A stretch of 64,000 nucleotides of DNA from Prolixibacter sp. SD074 (lineage in GTDB: Bacteria; Bacteroidota; Bacteroidia; Bacteroidales; Prolixibacteraceae), in the NCBI RefSeq assembly GCF_009617895.1, contig NZ_BLAW01000001.1, forward strand, positions 3,835,001-3,899,000, read 5' to 3'. The notes below the pieces were generated by a model. It was given only the letters and a program-made list of their open reading frames with translations. It had not been told where the DNA came from and did no database searches. Shown piece after piece: positions 54,269-63,034 of the stretch; the first letter of the stretch is position 1, and each line of letters starts with the position of its first letter. A program made the position numbers and the translations under genes.

Positions 54269-55576
54269 ATGCAAATTAACCCATTGATTATCAAAGTATG
54301 TCTTGTTGTTTTTTTTGTGCCTGGAATGGCATTGCTGACAACTGCACAGCAACTTAATGCCCCCGCCTCTGATTTTTCGGAAAGGACAAGTTATCCGGTT
54401 ACCCCGAATAATGATATGGTTTATTATTTCTGCACACAGCAGGGGCAGCAAATTGCCGAATTGCAGGCAACGTCTGCGGGTAGTGTCGTTACATTCAACT
54501 GGACTAAATACAACAGCGCAACGGGCAGTTTCGATGCGTATGCCACCGAAAGCGGAGCGTCTTCTGTTATTCAAAATCTGGCCGATGGTTGTTACCAGGT
54601 TTCATTTACCGATGGCGGCAATAATTATTCTTTCCGGTCCTGGGTGTTTAACAGTTGGTTGCAGGTAACTGCGGCTGTAACAGCATCGACCTGTAGTTCT
54701 TTTCATCTTGAATCGACGGTAACGGGTTCTACTTTTATTTACTATGATATCAGCTCGAATCAGCAGGTTGTGCTGGCTCCGAATGATACGTATGCCTGGT
54801 ACGATGGTGGCTCACGTTTGTCTACGCAGCCTGCTTTTACCATGTATGATGTACCGGCACAAAACACCGACTACCGGCTGGAAGTCACCAACCGGGCTGG
54901 TTGTGCAGCTACTTCCACGGTAACGTACCAATCGGTTGTGCCGGAAGCAAAATTCTCCTGGACTACCAGCCAGAAAAGCGATCCGCAGTATAGTAATCCA
55001 CAGGCACCGTTGGACGTGCAGTTCAATAACGAATCGATTAATGCCGACAATGACAAATTCGAATGGTTTTTGTTCCGCGATATTAGCGCTATCCGCGAAG
55101 AAGCATCCACGACAACTCAGCCGGTTGATTCCATTATGGAAGTGCTGGCTGGCGTGAATCCCGTTTACACGTACGAGAATTCGGGACGTTACATGGTGAA
55201 GTTGGTTGCCGCAAAAGAGAATCCGAATTTTACCTGCCGGGATACTTTTTATCTGAGCGATTACATTGTGGTGGATACCTCATTGGTGATGGTGCCGCCT
55301 GTTTTTACGCCAAATGGCGATGGCATGAACGATGTTTTGAAAATTGAAACACGTTCGTTGGAATCGCTCGATTTTCAGGTCCTGAATCGCTGGGGGCGGA
55401 CCGTTCACCATTTTAAAAAGAGTGGCTATATCCCTGAAGACTCTGAGCTGGCGGCGTGGGATGGCAAGATTGGTGGAAAACCAGCCTCTGCTGGTGTATA
55501 CTTTTTTGTGATCGATGCGGTGGGGCGCGACGGGACACGACGAAAACGAAAAGGATTTATTCACCTCCTAAGGTGA
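54269..55576 (+). CDS. Secreted protein with T9SS type B (gliding-motility CHU_C) sorting domain
   Basis: 435 residues with a signal peptide ending near AQQLNA (about residue 27). The middle consists of Ig/PKD-like beta modules, one visible as APNDTYAWYDGGSRLS with a closing DYRLEVTNRAGC. The last ~90 residues are the CHU_C domain: PVFTPNGDGMNDVLKIE, FQVLNRWGRTVHH, WDGKIGGKPASAGVYFFVI. This domain sends the protein through the type IX secretion system to the cell surface. The binding target is unknown. A TCACCT/AGGTGA hairpin overlaps the stop and a strong shared terminator follows. Confidence 0.88.
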   Translation: MQINPLIIKVCLVVFFVPGMALLTTAQQLNAPASDFSERTSYPVTPNNDMVYYFCTQQGQQIAELQATSAGSVVTFNWTKYNSATGSFDAYATESGASSVIQNLADGCYQVSFTDGGNNYSFRSWVFNSWLQVTAAVTASTCSSFHLESTVTGSTFIYYDISSNQQVVLAPNDTYAWYDGGSRLSTQPAFTMYDVPAQNTDYRLEVTNRAGCAATSTVTYQSVVPEAKFSWTTSQKSDPQYSNPQAPLDVQFNNESINADNDKFEWFLFRDISAIREEASTTTQPVDSIMEVLAGVNPVYTYENSGRYMVKLVAAKENPNFTCRDTFYLSDYIVVDTSLVMVPPVFTPNGDGMNDVLKIETRSLESLDFQVLNRWGRTVHHFKKSGYIPEDSELAAWDGKIGGKPASAGVYFFVIDAVGRDGTRRKRKGFIHLLR

Positions 55577-55605
55577 CATAACACAGCAGATAAAATTGAA
55601 CATGA

Positions 55606-55641
55606 AAAACCCCTGCTCCAAATTAAGGAGTCAGGGGTTTT
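55606..55641. terminator. Bidirectional terminator between the T9SS gene and the EF-G paralogue
   Basis: AACCCCTG-CTCC pairs with GGAG-TCAGGGGTT around AAATTAA, flanked by A on the left and T on the right, so it serves both converging genes. Confidence 0.88.
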
Positions 55642-55669
55642 AAGTTAGTCATAGGTTGGAAAAGACAAT

Positions 55670-57826
55670 TTATTCTTCGACTTGTTCTGCTTCGTAAGCA
55701 GCAAGCAACTCTTCCTGAATGTCGCCCGGAACTTTTTCGTAATTCGAAAATTTCATGGTGAACATAGCCCGTCCCTGGGTCAGCGAACTTAATGCTGTGG
55801 AGTAGCGATCCATCTCTTTCAGCGGCACTTTTGCCACGATTTTTTCGAATCCTTTTTCTGAGCTCATGCCCATAATGAGGGCACGGCGTCCCTGGAGGTC
55901 GCTCATCACATCGCCCATATGGTCGGATGGCACCAGCACTTCTACATCGTAGACAGGCTCCAGAATTTTGGCGCCAGCTTTTTTGAATGCGTCACTAAAG
56001 GCGTGTCGTCCGGCCAGTTTGAACGAAATTTCATTGGAATCAACCGGGTGCATTTTTCCATCGTAAATAAAAACGCGGATGTCGCGGGCATATGAACCAG
56101 TCAGCGGACCTTCTTCCATTTTTTCCATAATTCCTTTCAGAATGGCCGGAAGGAATCGGGCGTCGATGGAACCTCCAACGATGCAGTTGCAGAAGACTAG
56201 TTTTCCACCCCATGGCAGTTTGTGCTCATCGGTACCGCGAACATTGACTTTCCATTCTTTCCCGTCAATTTTGAACATCGAAGGAGCGGGCATGCCTTCT
56301 TCATAAGGCTCGATAATCATATGAACTTCACCGAACTGTCCGGCACCACCACTCTGTTTTTTGTGACGATAATCGGCTTGTGCGGCTTTAGTAATTGTTT
56401 CCCGGTAAGGAATTTTTGGTTTGAGAAACTCAATATCAATTTTGAATTCATTGGCAAGATACCATTTCAAGGTATTGAGGTGGTATTCTCCCTGGCCGTG
56501 CACAATTACCTGTTTCAGTTCTTTCGAGTACTCAATTATATAAGTTGGATCCTCTTCTGCCATCCGGTGCAGGTATTCGCCCATCTTTTCCTCATCCGCC
56601 TCATTTACCGCCTTGATGGCAGTTCTGTAGCGAGGTTCCGGATATTGGAGTGACGGGAATTTATAATTTGCATCCTTGTCGGAAAGCGTATGATTGTGTT
56701 TGGTCTCTTTCAGTTTCACGGTGGCACCGATATCTCCGGCGACCATCTCTGTTACTTTGGTCCGGTTTTTACCGGCAACGGCGTAAATTTGCGAAATCCG
56801 TTCCTTGGCGTTGCGGGCCGTGTTTATCAGGTCCATGCCTTCTTTCACAGTTCCCGACATCACTTTGAAATAAGTGATTTCACCTACGTGCGGTTCAACG
56901 GAAGTTTTGAAGACAAAAAGTGAAGTCGGGCCATTAACGTCGGCTTTTACTTCTTTGTCATTAATGGTTTTCTTCGGGGCAAGTTCTCCGGGGTGTGGGG
57001 CCACATTAATGATGAATTCCATCAATCGGCGGGTTCCCATGTCGCGGGAAGCGCATACGCAGAAAACGGGGAAAACACTACGTTCGAGCATTCCGAGCTT
57101 TAGGCCGGTACGCATTTCATCTTCGGTGAGTTCGCCTTTATCGAAGAAGAGTTCCATCAAATCCTCATCATTTTCGGCGGCCATTTCCACCAAATCGTTG
57201 TGCATTTGTTTGGCCTTCTCTTTCTCTTCTTCAGGAATATCGATGATTTTGGGTTCGCCACCATTGGCAGGCCATTCGTACATTTTCATTTTCAGTACGT
57301 CGACCACTTTGTTGAAACGGGTACCGGGATTTACAGGATACTGGATGATAGCCAGTTTATTGCCGAAAGCGGCTTTCGCCGAGTCAATTGACATGTCCCA
57401 GTTCGTGTTTTCGTGATCCAGGTGGTTCATCACGAAAATTAGCGGGGTGTGGAATTTGGCTGCGTTGCGGTTGGCAATTTCGGTTCCTACTTCTACTCCG
57501 TTCACGGTGTTAAAAACCATGAGTCCGGTAGCTGCAACACTGAGGGCGGGAATCACACCACCGACAAAGTCGTCCATTCCGGGCGTATCGATGATGTTCA
57601 GTTTGCAACCGTTGTATTCGGTATAGAGGACGGTTGGGTGAACGGAGTTTCCGTACTCCTGTTCAACCCGGTGATAGTCAGAAACGGTGTTTTTGTTGCC
57701 TACTTCACCCATTCGGTTGATAACGCCACCCTCGTAGAGCATTGTCTCCGCGAGGGTGGTTTTCCCGGCGCCGGCATTACCCAGTAACGTCAGATTCCTA
57801 ATCTCATTGGTTTGGTATACTTTCAT
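55670..57826 (-). CDS. EF-G paralogue (EF-G2-like) with altered GTPase site
   Basis: 718 residues with the full five-domain EF-G plan. P-loop LLGNAGAGKTTLAE (14-27) is intact, but switch II is IIDTPGMDDFV: Met84 takes the place of the His that activates water in EF-G (DTPGH in the fusA product of this same window). Switch I has EQEYGNSVHP in place of EQERGITI, and the guanine-binding NKMD is NHLD (134-137). GTP hydrolysis is therefore probably impaired. A Bacteroides EF-G2 that works without GTPase activity under carbon limitation is known and is the best comparison; equivalence is inferred. It is monocistronic under its own promoter. Confidence 0.9.
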   Translation of the reverse strand: MKVYQTNEIRNLTLLGNAGAGKTTLAETMLYEGGVINRMGEVGNKNTVSDYHRVEQEYGNSVHPTVLYTEYNGCKLNIIDTPGMDDFVGGVIPALSVAATGLMVFNTVNGVEVGTEIANRNAAKFHTPLIFVMNHLDHENTNWDMSIDSAKAAFGNKLAIIQYPVNPGTRFNKVVDVLKMKMYEWPANGGEPKIIDIPEEEKEKAKQMHNDLVEMAAENDEDLMELFFDKGELTEDEMRTGLKLGMLERSVFPVFCVCASRDMGTRRLMEFIINVAPHPGELAPKKTINDKEVKADVNGPTSLFVFKTSVEPHVGEITYFKVMSGTVKEGMDLINTARNAKERISQIYAVAGKNRTKVTEMVAGDIGATVKLKETKHNHTLSDKDANYKFPSLQYPEPRYRTAIKAVNEADEEKMGEYLHRMAEEDPTYIIEYSKELKQVIVHGQGEYHLNTLKWYLANEFKIDIEFLKPKIPYRETITKAAQADYRHKKQSGGAGQFGEVHMIIEPYEEGMPAPSMFKIDGKEWKVNVRGTDEHKLPWGGKLVFCNCIVGGSIDARFLPAILKGIMEKMEEGPLTGSYARDIRVFIYDGKMHPVDSNEISFKLAGRHAFSDAFKKAGAKILEPVYDVEVLVPSDHMGDVMSDLQGRRALIMGMSSEKGFEKIVAKVPLKEMDRYSTALSSLTQGRAMFTMKFSNYEKVPGDIQEELLAAYEAEQVEE

Positions 57827-58156
57827 GTGTAGTCAAAGTTTTTAGGATGGAAAAAATGTTTAAAGGTTTCGAATAGAAAAACGACACCTGTTTTTATTTT
57901 CGGCAGGTGCCAAACAAGTCTATCAAAATTAAAAATTATTTAACAAGACACAATCCTTTCATGGTTGTGGCTTGACAGTTTTTCCCGGATGTGGACATTG
58001 GTTTTTCGTCTTAAATAACTTGTCATTCAGAATTATCGCATTTTTTTTCGCGGAAGCGGAAGGTAAGAAGAGGTTAAATTGAGGAGTGGAAATATGTTTT
58101 AGAATATATTTTATCGAATATAACCTCTTGAACTATACATAAAAAAGCATTTTGTT
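57827..58156. other. Divergent intergenic region, EF-G paralogue / ABC exporter
   Basis: 330 bp without a gene. It holds the leader of the EF-G paralogue on the minus strand: a CACCTG/CAGGTG hairpin (57885-57909) at the very 5' end of the predicted mRNA, then an A/T-rich stretch before the start codon. From 57955 to 58150 the sequence is AT-rich with no recognisable element and no small gene with a double-Gly leader. Confidence 0.5.
57924..57953 (-). promoter_or_regulatory. Promoter of the EF-G paralogue
   Basis: On the minus strand TTG (57953-57951), a 19-bp spacer, then TAATTTTG (57931-57924), a full match to the phylum consensus. The 5' leader is about 90 nt. Confidence 0.75.
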
Positions 58157-58185
58157 TTGAATATAATTGATTCCCGTTATATTTG
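58157..58185 (+). promoter_or_regulatory. Promoter of the ABC exporter operon
   Basis: TTG (58157-58159), 18-bp spacer, TATATTTG (58178-58185). It sets transcription after 58190, supporting the ATG at 58221 as start. Confidence 0.65.
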
Positions 58186-58220
58186 TTCAGAAACATTTCC
58201 TGGGATTAAACTATCTGTAC

Positions 58221-60410
58221 ATGCAGCGATTTCCCTTCTTTAAGCAACTGGATGCCATGGACTGCGGTCCGTCGTGCCTCCGGATGATTGCAAAACATTA
58301 CGGGAAAAATTTTTCACTTCAAACCCTGAGGGACCGAAGTTACCTAACCAGAGAAGGCGTATCCATGCTGGGAATATCGGATGCGGCCGAATCGATTGGG
58401 ATGCGATCCATCGGGGCGCGGTCCTCCTTTGAGCAGTTGACGGAACAGGTTCCGTTACCTTGTATTGTCCACTGGAAACAGGAGCATTTTGTCGTTGTAT
58501 ATAAAATCAAAAGGGGGAAAATTTACGTAGCCGATCCGGCTTATGGCTTACTGAAATATTCGGTTAGCGAATTCATGAAAGGATGGACCGGCTCAACAGA
58601 TACAGAGAATGCCAAGGGATTGTGCCTGCTGCTGGAACCGACCCCCGATTTTTATAATATCGAAGATGAGAAAACAAATAAATCTTCATTTCGGTTCCTG
58701 TTTGCATATCTGAAACCTTACAAAAAATTTTTGATACAGCTGGCACTGGGATTATTCCTGGGGAGTTTGTTCCAGCTGATTTTCCCGTTCCTAACCCAAT
58801 CGATGGTCGACGTGGGTATCAATAACCGGAACATGGGGTTTGTTACCCTGGTGTTGGTAGCCCAGTTAGTGTTGTTCATTTCGCAAACGACCGTTGAATT
58901 TATCCGCAACTGGATTTTATTACATCTCACTACACGCATCAATATATCGCTGATTTCAGACTTTCTTGTCAAGCTAATGCGTCTTCCTATCGGTTTTTTC
59001 GATACCAAGATGATAGGTGATATGATGCAGCGCATTGGCGATCATGTCAGAATTGAGCAATTTTTAACGAACCAGTCGTTAAATGTGCTTTTCTCCATGT
59101 TTAATCTGGTGGTTTTTTCCATTGTTCTGGCTATCTACAGTTGGCAGATTCTGGCCATATTCCTGGTAGGAAGTATTCTGTATGTTATCTGGATTCTGAT
59201 ATTTATGAGGCGTCGCCGCGAGTTGGATTTTCGTCGTTTTGCTCAGTTATCCGATAATCAGAGTAAGCTGATTGAGCTGATAACCGGGATGCAGGAAATC
59301 AAACTTAATAACAGCGAAAAGCAAAAGCGCTGGGAATGGGAGCGCATTCAGGCCCGGTTGTTCCGGGTGAACGTGCAGCGGCTATCGCTTACGCAGACGC
59401 AGACCATTGGGTCGGGCTTTGTCAATCAGCTGAAGAATATTTTGGTTTCGTTTCTGTCGGCTAAGTTGGTTATCGAGGGGCAGATGACACTGGGTGCCAT
59501 GGTGGCTGTATCGTATATCATTGGTCAGATGAATGCGCCGATTGAAGGTTTGATGAATTTCTTCCAAACGGCACAAGATGCGAAGATATCACTTGAGCGT
59601 TTGGGTGAGATTCATGAAAAGGAAGACGAAGAAAAGGCCGAAGAGCCGAAGATTACGGTTTTTCCGGAAAACAAGGAGCTGAGCATAAATAGTGTCCATT
59701 TTCAGTATGAAGGCCCGCATTCACCAATGGTTCTGAAAGATATCAATTTGCATATTCCTGCCGAAAAAACAACAGCCATTGTGGGAATGAGTGGAAGTGG
59801 AAAAACCACGCTGATAAAACTGATGCTGGGATTTTATCAACCGGTGAAAGGAGATATTCATCTGGGCGACATCCAGCTTCGAAACTTTTCAAGCCGCTTG
59901 TGGCGCGATAAGTGCGGTGTAGTGATGCAGGACGGATTTATTTTTTCGGATACCATTATAAATAATATAGCCGTTGGCCAGGAGACTATTGACAGAGAGC
60001 GAATGTTGCACGCTGTCAGGATGGCAAACATACAGGAGTATATCGAATCGTTGCCTCTTGGTTACAATACCAAGATTGGGCAGGAAGGCGTTGGATTGTC
60101 GCAGGGGCAGAAGCAGAGAATTTTGCTGGCCCGTGCCATTTATAAAGATCCCGATTTTATTTTCCTCGATGAGGCCACCAATGCACTGGATGCCAATAAC
60201 GAGAAAATTATCATGGAGAATATGGAAGAGTTCTATAAAGGCCGTACCGTTGTTGTAGTGGCTCACCGTTTAAGTACGGTAAAAAATGCCGACCAGATTG
60301 TGGTGCTTGAAAAAGGAGCGATCGTAGAGCGGGGAACACATAAAGATTTAATTGCTAAAAAAGGACAATATTTTCATCTGGTGAAGAATCAGCTGGAATT
60401 GGGCGCCTGA
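58221..60410 (+). CDS. C39-peptidase-containing ABC exporter
   Basis: 729 residues. The N-terminal C39 peptidase domain (residues 1-130) has the catalytic Cys in QLDAMDCGPSCLRM, the His in WKQEHFVVVYKI and Asp in VADPAYGL; it cuts double-Gly leaders during export. Six helices follow (about 155-430), then the ATPase with Walker A GMSGSGKTT, signature GLSQGQKQR and Walker B FIFLDEATN, and the switch His in VVVAHRLSTVK. All catalytic residues are present. I chose ATG 58221 because it lies after the promoter and starts directly at the peptidase fold. Its HlyD partner follows; no cargo peptide gene is found nearby. Confidence 0.92.
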   Translation: MQRFPFFKQLDAMDCGPSCLRMIAKHYGKNFSLQTLRDRSYLTREGVSMLGISDAAESIGMRSIGARSSFEQLTEQVPLPCIVHWKQEHFVVVYKIKRGKIYVADPAYGLLKYSVSEFMKGWTGSTDTENAKGLCLLLEPTPDFYNIEDEKTNKSSFRFLFAYLKPYKKFLIQLALGLFLGSLFQLIFPFLTQSMVDVGINNRNMGFVTLVLVAQLVLFISQTTVEFIRNWILLHLTTRINISLISDFLVKLMRLPIGFFDTKMIGDMMQRIGDHVRIEQFLTNQSLNVLFSMFNLVVFSIVLAIYSWQILAIFLVGSILYVIWILIFMRRRRELDFRRFAQLSDNQSKLIELITGMQEIKLNNSEKQKRWEWERIQARLFRVNVQRLSLTQTQTIGSGFVNQLKNILVSFLSAKLVIEGQMTLGAMVAVSYIIGQMNAPIEGLMNFFQTAQDAKISLERLGEIHEKEDEEKAEEPKITVFPENKELSINSVHFQYEGPHSPMVLKDINLHIPAEKTTAIVGMSGSGKTTLIKLMLGFYQPVKGDIHLGDIQLRNFSSRLWRDKCGVVMQDGFIFSDTIINNIAVGQETIDRERMLHAVRMANIQEYIESLPLGYNTKIGQEGVGLSQGQKQRILLARAIYKDPDFIFLDEATNALDANNEKIIMENMEEFYKGRTVVVVAHRLSTVKNADQIVVLEKGAIVERGTHKDLIAKKGQYFHLVKNQLELGA

Positions 60411-60452
60411 TTTTTTAGGGTGCTATTTATATATGTAACCGTTGCCGATTTT

Positions 60453-61757
60453 ATGGATAAAAAGAGACACTTGGAAATCAGAAGCGAAGAAGTTCAGGAT
60501 ATTCTTGGACGTATACCTGCGTGGATAACACGCAACGGTACAACACTGGTTTTTGTAGTAATTGCCCTGCTTTTTATTGGTAGCTGGTTTTTTAAGTACC
60601 CTGATATTATTACGTCTCCCATTGTAGTCACCACCGAAAATCCGCCGGCCAACATTTTGGCCCGTGTCGATGGAAAGGTTACGCAATTATATGTGAAGGA
60701 TAAAGAGCATGTTGAGAAAGGACAACGAATTGCATTGTTGGAAAACTCCGCCAATTTCGACGATGTACTCGATTTGAAAAAGCATTTACGCTGGCTCGCT
60801 CCTTTCTTTATCGATTTTGATTTAAAGAAACAGACTGTTTTCAGCGATAATTATACACTTGGGACCATTCAAACCAGGTATACCGCATTCCTGAAATTGT
60901 ATAATGATTATGTTCATTTTTCAGAACGTAATTATTATCCCGGGAAAATCAAAGCATTACAGGTTCAGGTTCGGGTTTACCGGATATATTATGACCGGCA
61001 GTGGAGCCGTCGCAATGTAGTGTTGGAAGATTTGGGGCTGACCGAAAAGAAATTTAAGCGCGACTCATTGTTATATAAGAAAGGTGTTTTATCGCTGGCT
61101 GAGTTCGAAACTTCGAAACAAACGCTACTAAATAAGGAGTACGATTTTGAAGGCGTCCGGACCACACTCGCCGAAACACAAATGAAAATTCTGGATCTGC
61201 AGCAATCAGTTATCGACATGCAGAACAAATATGACCAGGAGAAAAAAGGACTGCAGCTTTCGCTGGAAGAGGCATACAATAACCTTCGGAGTGAGATTGA
61301 TGTGTGGGAGTTAAATTTCATGATGAAAGCGCCGATTGAAGGAGAAGTGACTTTTACCAGGTTCTGGAGTGTAAACCAGAATGTAAAACAAGGCGAAAAT
61401 GTATTTACGATTGTTCCTGATAAGCCCAGTCGTATTATTGGTAAAGTGAAATTGCAAATCCGGGGGTCGGGCAAGGTAGAGGTTGGACAGCGGGTCAACA
61501 TCAAGTTCGATAATTATCCTTATATGGAATACGGAATGGTTGAAGGGCGTGTTGCCAAAATTTCACTGGTCCCGAATGATGATTACTATTCCTGTGAAGT
61601 TGATCTGCCCAATGGCTTGGTAACTAATTACGGGACGAAGCTCAGTTTTAACCACGAAATTTCCGGGTCGGCCGAAATCATTACCGAAGATCGCCGATTG
61701 TTACAGCGACTCTTCAATCCCATTCGTTCACTCTTCCGCGAACGCGTGGCCCGGTAG
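60453..61757 (+). CDS. HlyD-family membrane fusion protein
   Basis: 434 residues from the ATG at 60453. A cytoplasmic N-terminus is followed by one membrane helix (TLVFVVIALLFIGSWFF), a lipoyl-like half (ILARVDGKVTQLYVKDKEHV), a long coiled coil (about 140-285), the second lipoyl half (APIEGEVTFTRFWSVNQNV) and a beta-barrel part (LQIRGSGKVEVGQRVNIKF). It links the ABC exporter in the inner membrane with an outer-membrane channel such as TolC, not present here. It begins 42 bp after the exporter stop. Confidence 0.9.
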   Translation: MDKKRHLEIRSEEVQDILGRIPAWITRNGTTLVFVVIALLFIGSWFFKYPDIITSPIVVTTENPPANILARVDGKVTQLYVKDKEHVEKGQRIALLENSANFDDVLDLKKHLRWLAPFFIDFDLKKQTVFSDNYTLGTIQTRYTAFLKLYNDYVHFSERNYYPGKIKALQVQVRVYRIYYDRQWSRRNVVLEDLGLTEKKFKRDSLLYKKGVLSLAEFETSKQTLLNKEYDFEGVRTTLAETQMKILDLQQSVIDMQNKYDQEKKGLQLSLEEAYNNLRSEIDVWELNFMMKAPIEGEVTFTRFWSVNQNVKQGENVFTIVPDKPSRIIGKVKLQIRGSGKVEVGQRVNIKFDNYPYMEYGMVEGRVAKISLVPNDDYYSCEVDLPNGLVTNYGTKLSFNHEISGSAEIITEDRRLLQRLFNPIRSLFRERVAR

Positions 61758-61850
61758 AACAATTTCCCTGCGAAAAATCTAAAATTCCTCAAAATCGCAG
61801 AGATAGCACTATTTTTTTTATCGAAAATGCGGTTTTGTCTTGAAAATGTG

Positions 61851-61934
61851 TAATTTTGCAAACCGATTTTAGGCAGGATCCGCGGCTGGATAGTAATAAA
61901 CAGTGCTGATTCTCCGAAAAATAATATACCTTTG
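61851..61934 (+). promoter_or_regulatory. Tandem promoter-like elements of the str operon
   Basis: Two -7 elements, TAATTTTG (61851-61858) and TACCTTTG (61927-61934), are each followed by CAAACC and an ATTTT block, giving a direct repeat with cores 76 bp apart. -33 boxes are not convincing. A start from each would give leaders of about 120 and 45 nt before rpsL. Confidence 0.6.
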
Positions 61935-61984
61935 CAAACCATTTTGTGTGCGTAAATATATTAATGTTCAAATTTTAAACTTTT

Positions 61985-62359
61985 ATGCCTACTATTCAAC
62001 AGTTAGTACGTAAAGGGAGAAAACAGATTAACGAGAAGAGTAAGTCTCCCGCGCTGGACGCTTGTCCGCAACGTCGTGGCGTTTGTGTACGTGTTTACAC
62101 GACTACGCCAAAGAAACCAAACTCAGCAATGCGTAAAGTTGCCAGGGTAAGGTTGACCAATGGTAAAGAAGTAAACGCTTACATTCCGGGTGAAGGACAC
62201 AACCTGCAGGAGCACTCAATTGTGCTGGTGCGTGGTGGTCGTGTAAAAGACCTTCCTGGCGTACGTTATCACTTGATTCGTGGTGCGCTCGATACAGCCG
62301 GCGTTGAAGGTCGTACGCAGCGTCGCTCGAAGTATGGTGCCAAACGTCCGAAGAAATAA
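61985..62359 (+). CDS. rpsL: 30S ribosomal protein S12
   Basis: 124 residues at the decoding site of the small subunit. The loop [17 protein letters not shown] keeps the wild-type Lys pair and [17 protein letters not shown] keeps the Lys-Asp-Leu-Pro-Gly stretch, so no streptomycin-resistance substitution is seen at the two classic sites. [13 protein letters not shown] precedes. It opens the str operon in the order rpsL-rpsG-fusA. Confidence 0.98.
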   Translation: MPTIQQLVRKGRKQINEKSKSPALDACPQRRGVCVRVYTTTPKKPNSAMRKVARVRLTNGKEVNAYIPGEGHNLQEHSIVLVRGGRVKDLPGVRYHLIRGALDTAGVEGRTQRRSKYGAKRPKK

Positions 62360-62502
62360 GCGATTTATTGCAGTTAATGAAATTAGTACAATTTAGTTAT
62401 TTGTGTGGTGGTTTGGTTGAGTAAGGGCCTGTGCATGCAGGCTGGCAAACTGAAGACTGAACAACAGCTAATTCGAATAACACTTAACAAGAGTAACTAA
62501 AA

Positions 62503-62979
62503 ATGAGAAAGTCAAAACCAAAGAAGAGGGTTCTGTTGCCAGATCCGAAATTCAATGACACACTGGTAACCCGGTTTGTGAATGACTTAATGCGTGACGG
62601 GAAAAAAACCACCGCATTAAAAATTTTCTATGATGCGCTCGCAATTGTGGATGAGCGGATGAAGGAAAACGAGCTTTCGTCTCTCGATATCTTCAAAAAA
62701 GCCCTTCAGAACATTACTCCAATGGTAGAGGTGAAAAGTAGGCGCGTTGGAGGGGCAACCTTCCAGGTACCGATGGAAATTCGGGGTGAACGTAAAACGG
62801 CTATTTCGATCCGTAACTTGATTGTTTTCGCACGCAAACGCTCAGGTAAATCAATGGCGGAAAAATTGTCCGCAGAAATCGTAGCAGCATTTAACGAGGA
62901 AGGTGGAGCTTACAAGAGGAAAGAAGATACCCACCGGATGGCAGAAGCGAACCGTGCATTTGCACATTTCCGTTTCTAG
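62503..62979 (+). CDS. rpsG: 30S ribosomal protein S7
   Basis: 158 residues; binds the 3' domain of 16S rRNA at the exit region. [26 protein letters not shown] and [17 protein letters not shown] are family blocks, and [15 protein letters not shown] ends it. The 143-bp gap from rpsL contains a GCCTG/CAGGC hairpin (62427-62442); in E. coli S7 represses its own operon by binding this intercistronic region, which may apply here but is not shown. Confidence 0.98.
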   Translation: MRKSKPKKRVLLPDPKFNDTLVTRFVNDLMRDGKKTTALKIFYDALAIVDERMKENELSSLDIFKKALQNITPMVEVKSRRVGGATFQVPMEIRGERKTAISIRNLIVFARKRSGKSMAEKLSAEIVAAFNEEGGAYKRKEDTHRMAEANRAFAHFRF

Positions 62980-63034
62980 TCGTTTGGTGTAAGGTTATAG
63001 TAAAAGGATTCATGAATAGAGTAGTATTATTCAC

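Noticed and set aside
57827-58220. Bacteriocin precursor gene next to the C39 exporter
   Set aside because: Only frames of a few codons; none has a double-Gly leader.
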